From the NCBI GenBank assembly GCA_028275105.1, contig JAQCNI010000074.1:1-51694 (forward strand): a stretch of DNA of 51,694 nucleotides, in the 5' to 3' direction. The translations under genes and the position numbers were made by a program. This DNA is from Halorubrum sp. Lineage in GTDB: Archaea; Halobacteriota; Halobacteria; Halobacteriales; Haloferacaceae. Under the pieces are notes generated by a model that was not told the origin of the DNA, searched no databases, and saw nothing but the letters and a program-made list of their open reading frames with translations. This document shows, piece by piece, positions 45,031 to 51,694 of the stretch. The number at the start of each line of letters is the position of its first letter. Position 1 is the first letter of the stretch.

Positions 45031-46320
45031 ATGAGTAAGAGCACGTATCCACCGGTCACGGACCACCTCTCGGACCCCGCGACGGCCCGCGAGGAGGGCC
45101 GCCGGAAGATGGACTGGGCGCTTCAGCACATGCCGATCCTGAACGAACTCCGCGAGGAGTTCGTCGCGGACCGGCCGCTCGCCGGCGAGACGATCGCGAT
45201 GGCGATGCACGTGGAGGCAAAGACGGCCAACCTCGTCGAACTGCTCGCCGACGGTGGCGCGGAGGTCGCGATCACCGGCTGTAATCCCCTTTCGACGCAT
45301 GACGACGTCTCCGCGGCGCTGAACGAGCACGAGTCGATCGCCTCCTACGCCGTCCGTGGTGTCGGCGACGAGGCGTACTACGACGCGATGCACGCGGTCG
45401 TCGCCCACGACCCGACGATCACCGTCGACGACGGAATGGACATGGTAAAACTCGTCCATGAGGAGTACCCCGAACTGATCGACTCGATCGTCGGCGGGGC
45501 CGAGGAGACGACGACCGGCGTCCACCGCCTGCGCGCGATGGACGCCGACGACGAGCTCCACTACCCGGTGTTCGCCGTCAACGATACGCCGATGAAGCGG
45601 TTGTTCGACAACGTTCACGGCACCGGCGAGTCGTCGCTCGCGACCATCGCGATGACGACGAACCTCTCGTTTGCGGGCAAGAACGTCGTCGTCGCCGGAT
45701 TCGGCTACTGTGGCAAGGGGGTCGCAAAGAAGGCCGCGGGCCAGAACGCAAACGTGATCGTCTGTGAGGTCGACCCACGAAAGGCCTTGGAGGCTCACAT
45801 GGAGGGCTACGAGGTGCTCCCGATGGCCGAGGCTGCGGCGACGGGCGACGTGTTCGTCACGACGACCGGGAACCGCGACGTGATCGCCCGCGAGCACTTC
45901 CCGGCCATGGACGACGGCGTCCTGCTCGCGAATGCCGGCCACTTCGACGTGGAGATCGATCTCAACGCCCTCGACGACCTCGCGGTCGACCGGTTCGAGG
46001 CCCGGGACGGCGTCGAGGGATACGAGATGCCCGACGGGCGCGTGCTCAACGTGCTCGCCGAGGGACGACTCGTCAACCTCGCCGCGCCGATCGCCCTCGG
46101 ACACCCGGTCGAGGTGATGGACCAGAGCTTCGGCGTTCAGGCCGTCGTGGTCCGCGAACTCGCCGAGCACGGCGACGACTACGAGCCCGGCGTTCACGAC
46201 GTCCCGGACGACCTTGACCGTGAGGTCGCCGAGATCAAACTCGCCGCCGAGGACGTCGAACACGACGAACTCAGCGACGCGCAACGCGAGTACATGGACA
46301 GTTGGGAACACGGGACGTAA
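45031..46320 (+). CDS. ahcY: S-adenosylhomocysteinase
   Basis: A 429-residue NAD-dependent enzyme splitting SAH to homocysteine and adenosine. GCNPLSTHDD and AEETTTGVHRL line the substrate site, VNDTPMKRLFDN holds catalytic Lys/Asp, and VVAGFGYCGKGVA is the NAD Rossmann motif. ATG 45031 lies about 28 nt after CGTTTAG. It completes the methyl cycle with MetX/MetY-made homocysteine and may compete with the amidohydrolase for SAH. Confidence 0.95.
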   Translation: MSKSTYPPVTDHLSDPATAREEGRRKMDWALQHMPILNELREEFVADRPLAGETIAMAMHVEAKTANLVELLADGGAEVAITGCNPLSTHDDVSAALNEHESIASYAVRGVGDEAYYDAMHAVVAHDPTITVDDGMDMVKLVHEEYPELIDSIVGGAEETTTGVHRLRAMDADDELHYPVFAVNDTPMKRLFDNVHGTGESSLATIAMTTNLSFAGKNVVVAGFGYCGKGVAKKAAGQNANVIVCEVDPRKALEAHMEGYEVLPMAEAAATGDVFVTTTGNRDVIAREHFPAMDDGVLLANAGHFDVEIDLNALDDLAVDRFEARDGVEGYEMPDGRVLNVLAEGRLVNLAAPIALGHPVEVMDQSFGVQAVVVRELAEHGDDYEPGVHDVPDDLDREVAEIKLAAEDVEHDELSDAQREYMDSWEHGT

Positions 46321-46662
46321 CGCCGCGGCACGACGACCGAGTTTACCGTCGACTCACGAATCTCCGGCGGTGGCGCGCTCCGGTGAGCGGGCGCGACGGC
46401 GCACGCGAACCCGAGCGAAGTGAGCGACAGGGCGAGAGCAACGCTCTCGCTTATAACCGGCGCGTAGCGCCGGTGACGAGTCTGGGGCTTTGACGGCGGT
46501 CACTGCGTCAGCAACGACGTCGCATCGAGCGGTTGGGACGTCACCGGGATTCACAGCGACGATCCGTCGGCACAAACCATCGGATCTGGCCCCGGAGATT
46601 CCCTTACTCCGACCCAGGTTGTTCTCACGCCCTTTTTGGGCCACGAATCCGTACACGGCGTA
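46321..46662. other. Intergenic region with a hairpin cluster
   Basis: No convincing gene. Two perfect hairpins stand together: GCGAGAGC-AAC-GCTCTCGC (46432-46450) and ACCGGCGC-GTA-GCGCCGGT (46456/46457-46474). A looser GCTC/GAGC hairpin sits near 46378-46389 and the ahcY terminator probably lies here. CCCTTTTTGG (about 46630-46639) is the nucS promoter box. The cluster may be a dispersed palindromic repeat or an element remnant. Confidence 0.6.
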
Positions 46663-47517
46663 GTGACCGTCACGAGCCTCCACGATCCGGCTCACCGTGA
46701 GGCGCTCTGGGAGCTGGAGTCGGCGTTCGATCGCGGGGACCTGATCCACGTCTTCGGCCGCTGTACCGTCTCATACGAGGGGCGTGCCGCCTCGGACCTC
46801 GGTCCCGGTGACCGCCTCCTCCTGTTGAAACCCGACGGGGCCGCCCTCGTCCACACCGACGAGGGGCACGAGCCGGTCAACTGGCAGCCCCCGGGGTCGG
46901 AACACCACGCGGCGGTCCGTGACGGCCGGCTCCGCGTCCGATCGGTGCGAACGACCCCCGACGAGAGCCTCACGGTCCGCTTTTCAGACCTCCACCAACT
47001 TTCCGCGATGTCCGTCACGGGGGGCCGCGACCTCGAACTCCACGGCAGCGAGGAGGACCTCCGGACCCGGATCCTCGAACGCCCCGAGCTGGTCGAGGCG
47101 GGATTCGAGCCGAGAGAGACCGAGCGCCCCTCGAACGCCGGGCCGATGGACGTGTTCGGCGTCGACGCCGACGGCAACCCGGTCGTCGTCGAACTGAAGC
47201 GACGTCGGGTCGGCCCCGACGCAGTCGGCCAACTCGCCCGCTACGTGCGGGCGGTCCGCGAGGAGTTGGGGGCCGAGACGACCGGTGATGGCGACGTGGA
47301 TTTCGCCGCTACTGGTCCCGCCCCCACCGACTCCGACGCCGCCCCCACCGACTCCGACCCTGCCCCCACCGACTCCGACGCCGCCCCCGGCGATCCGGAC
47401 ACGACTCCCGTCGTTCGCGGCGTGCTCGTCGCGCCCAGCATTACCGACCGCGCCGCCGAGCGGCTCGCGGACCGGGGATTCGACCACGTTGCGCTCGAAC
47501 CGACGCCGGGGGAGTGA
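46663..47517 (+). CDS. nucS: Endonuclease NucS (EndoMS)
   Basis: A 284-residue mismatch/branched-DNA endonuclease. The N-terminal domain is beta-rich (about 1-125). The RecB-like nuclease domain has [20 protein letters not shown] with the D-(E-x-K) catalytic set. A low-complexity insert of APTDSD(A/P) heptads (about 220-245) precedes the last helices. GTG 46663 is chosen from the TATA spacing and from the family start TVTSLHDP. NucS/EndoMS substitutes for MutS-MutL in many archaea, partnered by PCNA; the insert is unusual. Confidence 0.9.
   Translation: MTVTSLHDPAHREALWELESAFDRGDLIHVFGRCTVSYEGRAASDLGPGDRLLLLKPDGAALVHTDEGHEPVNWQPPGSEHHAAVRDGRLRVRSVRTTPDESLTVRFSDLHQLSAMSVTGGRDLELHGSEEDLRTRILERPELVEAGFEPRETERPSNAGPMDVFGVDADGNPVVVELKRRRVGPDAVGQLARYVRAVREELGAETTGDGDVDFAATGPAPTDSDAAPTDSDPAPTDSDAAPGDPDTTPVVRGVLVAPSITDRAAERLADRGFDHVALEPTPGE
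47320..47403. repeat. 21-bp in-frame repeats in nucS
   Basis: Units at 47320, 47341 and 47362 are near identical and a fourth (47383) is degenerate. They encode APTDSDA/P heptads. Same period as the repeats at 3820 and 21360. Confidence 0.9.
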
Positions 47518-47594
47518 CCCGCGCCGAGCCGCCGGCTCCGTCGCGGTATCGAAGGGTTTATCGACGCAGCCCGGGCTATATCGGACAAGTAACC

Positions 47595-48125
47595 ATGTCC
47601 GAGAAACCCGCCTCCATGTATCGGAAGATCGACAAGCCGTCGTTCACCCGCCGCGAGTATATCACCGGGATTCCCGGCTCGAAGGTCGCTCAACACAACA
47701 TGGGCAACCTCACCTCGGAGCCCGACGACTACCCCGTCCAGATCAGCCTCCGCGTCGAGGAGGAGCTCCAGGTCCGTCACGGTTCGCTCGAGAGCTCGCG
47801 GCTGTCGGCCAACCGTCACCTGATCAAGGAACTCGGCGAGGGTAACTACAAGATGACCCTCCGGAAGTTCCCCCACCAAGTCATCCGCGAGAACAAACAG
47901 GCGACCGGCGCGGGCGCGGACCGCGTCTCCGACGGGATGCGTCAGGCGTTCGGCAAGCCCGTCGGGACGGCCGCCCGGCTCGATGCCGACGACATCGTGT
48001 TCACCGCCTACTGTACCGCCGAGCAGGCCTCCGTGGTCAAGGAGGCGTTCCGCCGGGCGTACAACAAGCTCTCGCCCCCGTGCCGGATCACGGTCGACCG
48101 CGGCGAGAAGCTGCTCGTCTCGTAG
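47595..48125 (+). CDS. rpl10e: 50S ribosomal protein L10e (uL16)
   Basis: A 176-residue large-subunit protein near the peptidyl-transferase and tRNA sites. Family motifs include [20 protein letters not shown] at the start and [12 protein letters not shown] centrally. A GGTTTATCG box (47556-47564) and ACC before the ATG give a short leader. It is monocistronic. Confidence 0.96.
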   Translation: MSEKPASMYRKIDKPSFTRREYITGIPGSKVAQHNMGNLTSEPDDYPVQISLRVEEELQVRHGSLESSRLSANRHLIKELGEGNYKMTLRKFPHQVIRENKQATGAGADRVSDGMRQAFGKPVGTAARLDADDIVFTAYCTAEQASVVKEAFRRAYNKLSPPCRITVDRGEKLLVS

Positions 48126-48210
48126 ACGGCCACTCCTTCCGTCGGCGGCCACTCCTTCCGGTTGTGGACGGTGGAATCCCGCCTCGTAATCGCGGTACTC
48201 GCTTTCCCCC

Positions 48211-48215
48211 TTTTT
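48211..48215 (+). terminator. Oligo-T run after L10e
   Basis: TTTTT follows a C-rich stretch about 85 nt after the L10e stop and before the helicase promoter; a plausible intrinsic archaeal stop. Weak evidence. Confidence 0.35.
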
Positions 48216-48292
48216 CCACGCGCTTCCCGTCACCCCCATCGCCCGATTCCGAGCCGAACCGCTGAAATACCCGCCTCGCGTACCGTTCGACA

Positions 48293-50347
48293 GTGTCACA
48301 GCAGTCCGTCGAGGTCGGCACGCTGTTCCTCCACGAGGCGCGGGACGACTATATCGTGGTCGCGAACCGCGACGGGAACCGGGTGCTCCGCGGGCGGCTC
48401 GAACTAAAGGAGACGTCCGCCGGCCCCCGGCCGGGGAAGTTCCGCGTCGTCGTGGACGGCGAGGATCACCCCCGTCGCCCCGACGAGTTCGTCGACCTTG
48501 CCCGCGCCGCCGACCGGATCCGTCTCTCCGAGCAAACCTCGACCGAGGGCCGGAATCGGCTCCGGGAGATGCTCGACGGCTACCAGCTGGAGGCGGTGAC
48601 GGTCCGCACGTGTCGCCGCTGTGCGAACGACGGCCGCTACGGGCCGATCACGTCGGACTCCGCGATCGAACACAACGATGAACTGATCTGCCGGGATTGC
48701 GCCCGCCGGGAGCTCGAGCGTGAGCTCTCGTACAAGGGGGAGTTCACCGGGGCCGCCGAGGAGCGGCTGGAGGAGCTGCTGTACGAGTCCGGTGACCTCG
48801 ACCGGATCGTCGACCTGTTACAGGGCGGGCTCGACCCGGACCTCACCAAGTACGACGAGGTATCGGCCAACGTCGACGACGTGAGCCCGGTCCGGACCGA
48901 CGAACTCGACCTCCACCCGGACCTCTCGGCGCAGCTCCGGGGGCGATTCGATGAGCTGCTGCCCGTCCAGAGCCTTGCGGTGCGGAACGGGCTGCTCGAC
49001 GGCGACGACCAGTTGGTCGTGAGTGCGACCGCGACGGGAAAGACGCTCGTCGGCGAGATGGCCGGGATCGACCGGGCGCTGAAGGGTGAGGGGAAGCTGC
49101 TGTTCCTCGTTCCGCTCGTCGCGCTCGCCAACCAGAAACACGAGGACTTCGAGGACCGCTACGGCGACCTGCTCGACGTCTCGATCCGGGTCGGGTCGTC
49201 GCGGATCTCCGACGACGGCACCCGGTTCGACCCGAACGCGGACGTGATCGTCGGCACCTACGAGGGGATCGACCACGGGCTCCGGACCGGCAAGGATCTC
49301 GGCGACGTCGGCACGGTCGTCATCGACGAGGTCCACAACCTGAAGGAGGGCGAGCGCGGCCACCGGCTCGACGGGCTGATCTCCCGGCTGAAACACTACA
49401 GTGAGGCACGGATGGAGACGCATTCGGGGTACGCCGGCACCCAGTTCGTCTACCTCTCGGCGACCGTCGGCAACCCCGAGTGGCTCGCCGGCAAGCTCCG
49501 AGCGACGCTGATCGAGTTCGAGGAGCGGCCGGTGCCGATCGAACGCCACGTCACGTTCGCGGACGCGCGCGAGAAGGCGCAGATCGCCGACAAGCTCGTC
49601 AAACGCGAGTTCGACACGAAATCCTCGAAGGGGTACCGCGGCCAGACGATCGTCTTCACCAACTCGCGACGGCGCTGTCACGAGATCAGCCGGACGCTCC
49701 GATATGACTCCGCCCCGTATCACGCCGGCCTCGACTACGGCCGCCGCAAGCGCGTCGAACGGCAGTTCGGGAATCAGGAGTTGGCGGCGGTCGTCACGAC
49801 CGCGGCGCTGGCGGCCGGCGTCGACTTTCCCGCCTCGCAGGTGGTGTTCGACTCGCTCGCGATGGGGATCGAGTGGCTCTCAGTACAGGAGTTCTCCCAG
49901 ATGCTCGGGCGGGCGGGCCGGCCGGACTACCACGACCGCGGGCGGGTGTACCTGCTCGTCGAGCCCGACGCCGTCTACCACAACTCCATGGAGCGAACCG
50001 AGGACGAGGTCGCGTTCACCCTCCTAAAAGGCGAGATGGAGGACGTCGCGACCCACTACGACGAGACGGCCGCGGTCGAGGAGACCCTGGCGAACGTCGT
50101 CGTCTCGGGTGCGGGTGCCAAACGGCTCAACGATCGGATGATCGGCGACGTGCCGACGACGCACGCGGTCGGCAAGCTTCTTGAGTGGGGGTTCATCGAC
50201 GGGCTGTCGCCGACGCCGCTCGGTCGGGCAGTCTGTCGTCACTTTCTCGCGCCCGACGAGGCGTTCCAGATCCTCGATGCGGTCCGGAAGGGAACCGGCC
50301 CCTACGACCTCGTCGCCGACCTCGAACTGCGCGACGAGGAGGAGTAG
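48293..50347 (+). CDS. Ski2-like DEAD/DEAH helicase with N-terminal zinc finger (DUF5814-like)
   Basis: A 684-residue helicase. The N-terminal 200 residues include a zinc finger CRRCAND...ICRDCARR (about 103-142). The motor follows: Walker A ATATGKT, DEVH box in VVIDEVHNLKEG, SAT-type YLSATVGN, and motif VI QMLGRAGRP. A winged-helix-like domain ends it. It resembles Ski2/Hel308 helicases of archaea; nucleic-acid substrate unknown. GTG 48293 lies about 25 nt after CTGAAATACC. Confidence 0.87.
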   Translation: MSQQSVEVGTLFLHEARDDYIVVANRDGNRVLRGRLELKETSAGPRPGKFRVVVDGEDHPRRPDEFVDLARAADRIRLSEQTSTEGRNRLREMLDGYQLEAVTVRTCRRCANDGRYGPITSDSAIEHNDELICRDCARRELERELSYKGEFTGAAEERLEELLYESGDLDRIVDLLQGGLDPDLTKYDEVSANVDDVSPVRTDELDLHPDLSAQLRGRFDELLPVQSLAVRNGLLDGDDQLVVSATATGKTLVGEMAGIDRALKGEGKLLFLVPLVALANQKHEDFEDRYGDLLDVSIRVGSSRISDDGTRFDPNADVIVGTYEGIDHGLRTGKDLGDVGTVVIDEVHNLKEGERGHRLDGLISRLKHYSEARMETHSGYAGTQFVYLSATVGNPEWLAGKLRATLIEFEERPVPIERHVTFADAREKAQIADKLVKREFDTKSSKGYRGQTIVFTNSRRRCHEISRTLRYDSAPYHAGLDYGRRKRVERQFGNQELAAVVTTAALAAGVDFPASQVVFDSLAMGIEWLSVQEFSQMLGRAGRPDYHDRGRVYLLVEPDAVYHNSMERTEDEVAFTLLKGEMEDVATHYDETAAVEETLANVVVSGAGAKRLNDRMIGDVPTTHAVGKLLEWGFIDGLSPTPLGRAVCRHFLAPDEAFQILDAVRKGTGPYDLVADLELRDEEE

Positions 50348-50433
50348 GGCTCGGCCGGCGTCGTGCCGACGTGGAAAGCGACACCGTCCCCACGACGACG
50401 ACCGAAACGCTTTAGCTGAATACAGGCGCTAAG

Positions 50434-50905
50434 CCCCCGTCCTCAACGCCCGAGCGGAGCGAGGGCGTAGGACGGGGATACAGCGTCCCCAGAAATCAGC
50501 GATTTCTGGTGTGCGAACGAATCGCTCTGCGATTCGTCAACGCCGTCATCATCTGTTCACACAGTTTAACCAACATATTTACTACCCTGTGTTTTAGAGT
50601 GAGTAGTACGATGCTCACCACGCTTTCGACGGTGTTCAAGCGCGACAAGAAGCGCGCACCATCGGTTGTGGCTGAGTGTCCATCTGGTAGGAGTGGGACA
50701 CTCCGAACCACCCGTGAAGGGAAGTCGCCTATGGAGTCTGGAACCGTCCTCAGAACCGAAGGTTCTGATGGGCCGCACGAGAACGCCGTTCTCGTGGACG
50801 CTGTGTCCACGTCGGATACAAGTTCCGACGGAGAAACAGGAAGCCACGACCTCAACAAACGAGAGCCGGGGAGGCCCGAGCGCGGTAGGTCGGGGTAGTT
50901 CACCC
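50434..50905 (+). mobile_element. Degenerate IS200/IS605-like element with TnpB tail
   Basis: A string of hairpins: 50435-50477 (outer arms CCCCGTCCT/AGGACGGGG), 50489-50509 (CCAGAAATC-AGC-GATTTCTGG) and 50517-50537 (ACGAATCGC-TCT-GCGATTCGT). A frame from ATG 50611 to stop 50898 reads ...TSSDGETGSHDLNKREPGRP..., like the C-terminus of haloarchaeal TnpB. The end hairpin (50844-50895, CCACGACCT/AGGTCGGGG) and AGTTCACCC (50897-50905) match the design of the remnant at 120-151. No TnpA or TnpB catalytic region remains. I infer an internally deleted element keeping the end that specifies the TnpB guide RNA. Confidence 0.55.
50844..50905 (+). ncRNA. Possible TnpB guide (omega) RNA 3' end
   Basis: TnpB guide RNAs arise from the right end of IS200/IS605 elements and end at its border. 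The hairpin plus AGTTCACCC here is duplicated in kind at 120-151, so the 3' scaffold seems preserved even though tnpB is gone. The bases beyond 50905, next to tRNA-Pro, would then be the guide. Purely sequence-based inference. Confidence 0.3.
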
Positions 50906-50930
50906 GCTTATCCGGGTATGAGACGGTACG

Positions 50931-50999
50931 GGGCCGTGGGGTAGTGGTATCCTCGCTGCTTTGGGTGCAGTGGACCTGAGTTCAACTCTCAGCGGCCCC
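50931..50999 (+). tRNA. tRNA-Pro (UGG)
   Basis: Acceptor GGGCCGT pairs with GCGGCCC (50992-50998). The anticodon arm CTGC-TTTGGGT-GCAG gives UGG, reading CCA/CCG. T arm CTGAG-TTCAACT-CTCAG. No intron seen. The gene begins 25 bp past the transposon remnant, so its promoter may lie in CGCTTATCC at the junction. Confidence 0.93.
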
Positions 51000-51087
51000 A
51001 TCATTCGGTTTCGGTCGCCGTCCGACCGGGATCGACCGTAGCCTTTCGAAATCCTTTTGTCCCGATTTACCTTCGGTCGAAACGCGA

Positions 51088-51161
51088 GCCGCCTTAGCTC
51101 AGATTGGGAGAGCACTCGACTGAAGATCGAGCTGTCCCCGGTTCAAATCCGGGAGGCGGCA
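51088..51161 (+). tRNA. tRNA-Phe (GAA)
   Basis: Acceptor GCCGCCT/AGGCGGC with A discriminator; anticodon arm CTCGA-CTGAAGA-TCGAG, anticodon GAA (51122-51124). T arm CCCGG-TTCAAAT-CCGGG. No CCA encoded. A lower-GC stretch starts right after its 3' end. Confidence 0.95.
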
Positions 51162-51550
51162 TTCCGATTCTACGCGATTTCGATTCACCGGACGGCTACG
51201 CCTTACGGCGGTTTGTAGCCTTATCACGGCTTTAGATTTGAACCGGGAATTACTCGCCCCCGGCGTCTTCTGGCACTTCGAGTAGATTTGAAATGCTGTA
51301 GCCTAATAAGCCTATAGGCCTACAAACAAGCGTTTCAGAGATTCTACTGCTTGTTTCCGGTCGTCGTGACGCGCCTGTATGGGCCGTTGAAGCGGCCCTG
51401 TGCTCCCACGGTCAGCCCATTACTGTAGACTTGGTGCTGAGAGCCGCGTGAAGCCTCGGAGAGCGATTCCTTTCTTTGTCGGGTCGCTTTCCTCACGGAG
51501 CACGCTCTTCACATACAGACCGGTCGCTACGCCGTCTGCTGGTTTCGGGT
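51162..51550. other. Lower-GC stretch after tRNA-Phe, no intact gene
   Basis: Repeated short motifs occur: GATTTGAACCGGG (51235-51247) is the exact reverse complement of 13 bases of the tRNA-Phe T arm, GCCTATAGGC is a palindrome (51310-51319), and GTTTGTAG/CTACAAAC are inverted. A minus-strand frame of about 35 codons ending at 51312 reads HDDRKQAVESLKRLFVGL but is interrupted upstream, so it looks like the tail of a broken gene. Nothing else is supported. Confidence 0.45.
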
Positions 51551-51694
51551 CTATACGATGTCGTTTTCTTCCTGATACCGGCGATAGTATGCCTTCTCGA
51601 CGGTGCGGAGGTCAAAGTCGTCGGGGTTCCGGTCGCGGAGTTCCTCCAGTAACGTGGTGTAGTCACTACGTCGGAATCCACGGTCTTCTCCGAA
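51551..51694 (-). CDS. C-terminus of an unidentified protein, cut by window edge
   Basis: The last 47 codons of a gene entering from the right: FRRSDYTTLLEELRDRNPDD then DLRTVEKAYYRRYQEENDIV, stop TAG 51551-51553. Acidic with a helical, coiled-coil-like end. I do not recognise the family. Position beside tRNA-Phe in lower-GC DNA makes an integrated element possible. Confidence 0.45.
   Translation of the reverse strand, partial: FGEDRGFRRSDYTTLLEELRDRNPDDFDLRTVEKAYYRRYQEENDIV

Noticed and set aside
43893..45059. 388-codon minus-strand frame opposite the acidic secreted protein
   Set aside because: Val/Val-Arg composition is the mirror of the Asp-rich coding strand.
46354..46749. 131-codon minus-strand ORF over the ahcY-nucS gap
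   Set aside because: It runs into nucS and reads through the hairpin cluster; no recognisable domain, so I kept the region as non-coding.
48127..48160. 15-bp direct repeat CGGCCACTCCTTCCG after L10e
   Set aside because: Two copies in the 3' region with no visible function; simple duplication.

Overview
The window is a high-GC stretch of a haloarchaeal (class Halobacteria) chromosome. Three things point there. Nearly every protein is strongly acidic. Starts are often leaderless, about 20-30 nt behind TATA-like boxes. The gene set is archaeal and haloarchaeal: TFB, ribosomal protein L10e, class I lysyl-tRNA synthetase, NucS, archaeal UMP kinase, MptD-type dihydroneopterin aldolase, a HalX response regulator, and several small haloarchaea-specific families. 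GC content and gene style resemble Halorubrum or Halobaculum relatives, but the genus is only a guess.

Layout. 1-11900: a transposon remnant, isoaspartyl peptidase, glycosyltransferase, isocitrate dehydrogenase, a zinc ribbon-lysS-pyrH operon on the minus strand, a small membrane protein, an orphan ABC ATPase behind a DtxR/Idr-like palindrome, purL, and a metallo-beta-lactamase-fold hydrolase. 12000-18420: a DUF4129/membrane/DUF58/membrane operon, KDG kinase, pyrE and a convergent MoxR ATPase. 18500-24600: tRNA-Ser, HtpX protease, a small regulator, a KaiC-like ATPase diverging from a HalX response regulator, a membrane-anchored sulfite-oxidase-fold enzyme, and an HTH/membrane-protein pair. 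24600-26070: a DHH nuclease.

26100-28400 is an AT-rich accessory island with a Tat lipoprotein, a 16-bp inverted repeat, an intact IS6-type insertion sequence with target duplication, and fragments. 28400-31140: metY and metX, whose junction carries a perfect 53-bp tandem duplication. 31200-46320: mostly core genes. These include an ABC exporter, RNase Z, HIT, a MinD-like protein without P-loop lysines, TFB, a GTPBP1-like GTPase, dihydroneopterin aldolase, an MFS transporter, an SAH/MTA deaminase-type amidohydrolase, an extremely acidic secreted protein and S-adenosylhomocysteinase. 46660-50350: NucS, L10e and a zinc-finger Ski2-like helicase. 50430-51694: a transposon remnant resembling a TnpB tail with its guide-RNA end, tRNA-Pro, tRNA-Phe, and a lower-GC stretch holding a truncated gene at the window edge.

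Functional links. metY/metX and the amidohydrolase/ahcY pair bracket the sulfur-amino-acid and methyl cycle. lysS/pyrH, purL and pyrE are scattered housekeeping genes. The KaiC-like ATPase, HalX regulator and neighbouring winged-helix gene form a small signalling cluster. I found no CRISPR array, no rRNA and no clear defence island. The most unusual items are two leaderless micro-ORFs whose stop codons overlap the GTG start of the next gene, two TnpB-type ends sharing one terminus, and the 53-bp metY/metX duplication.
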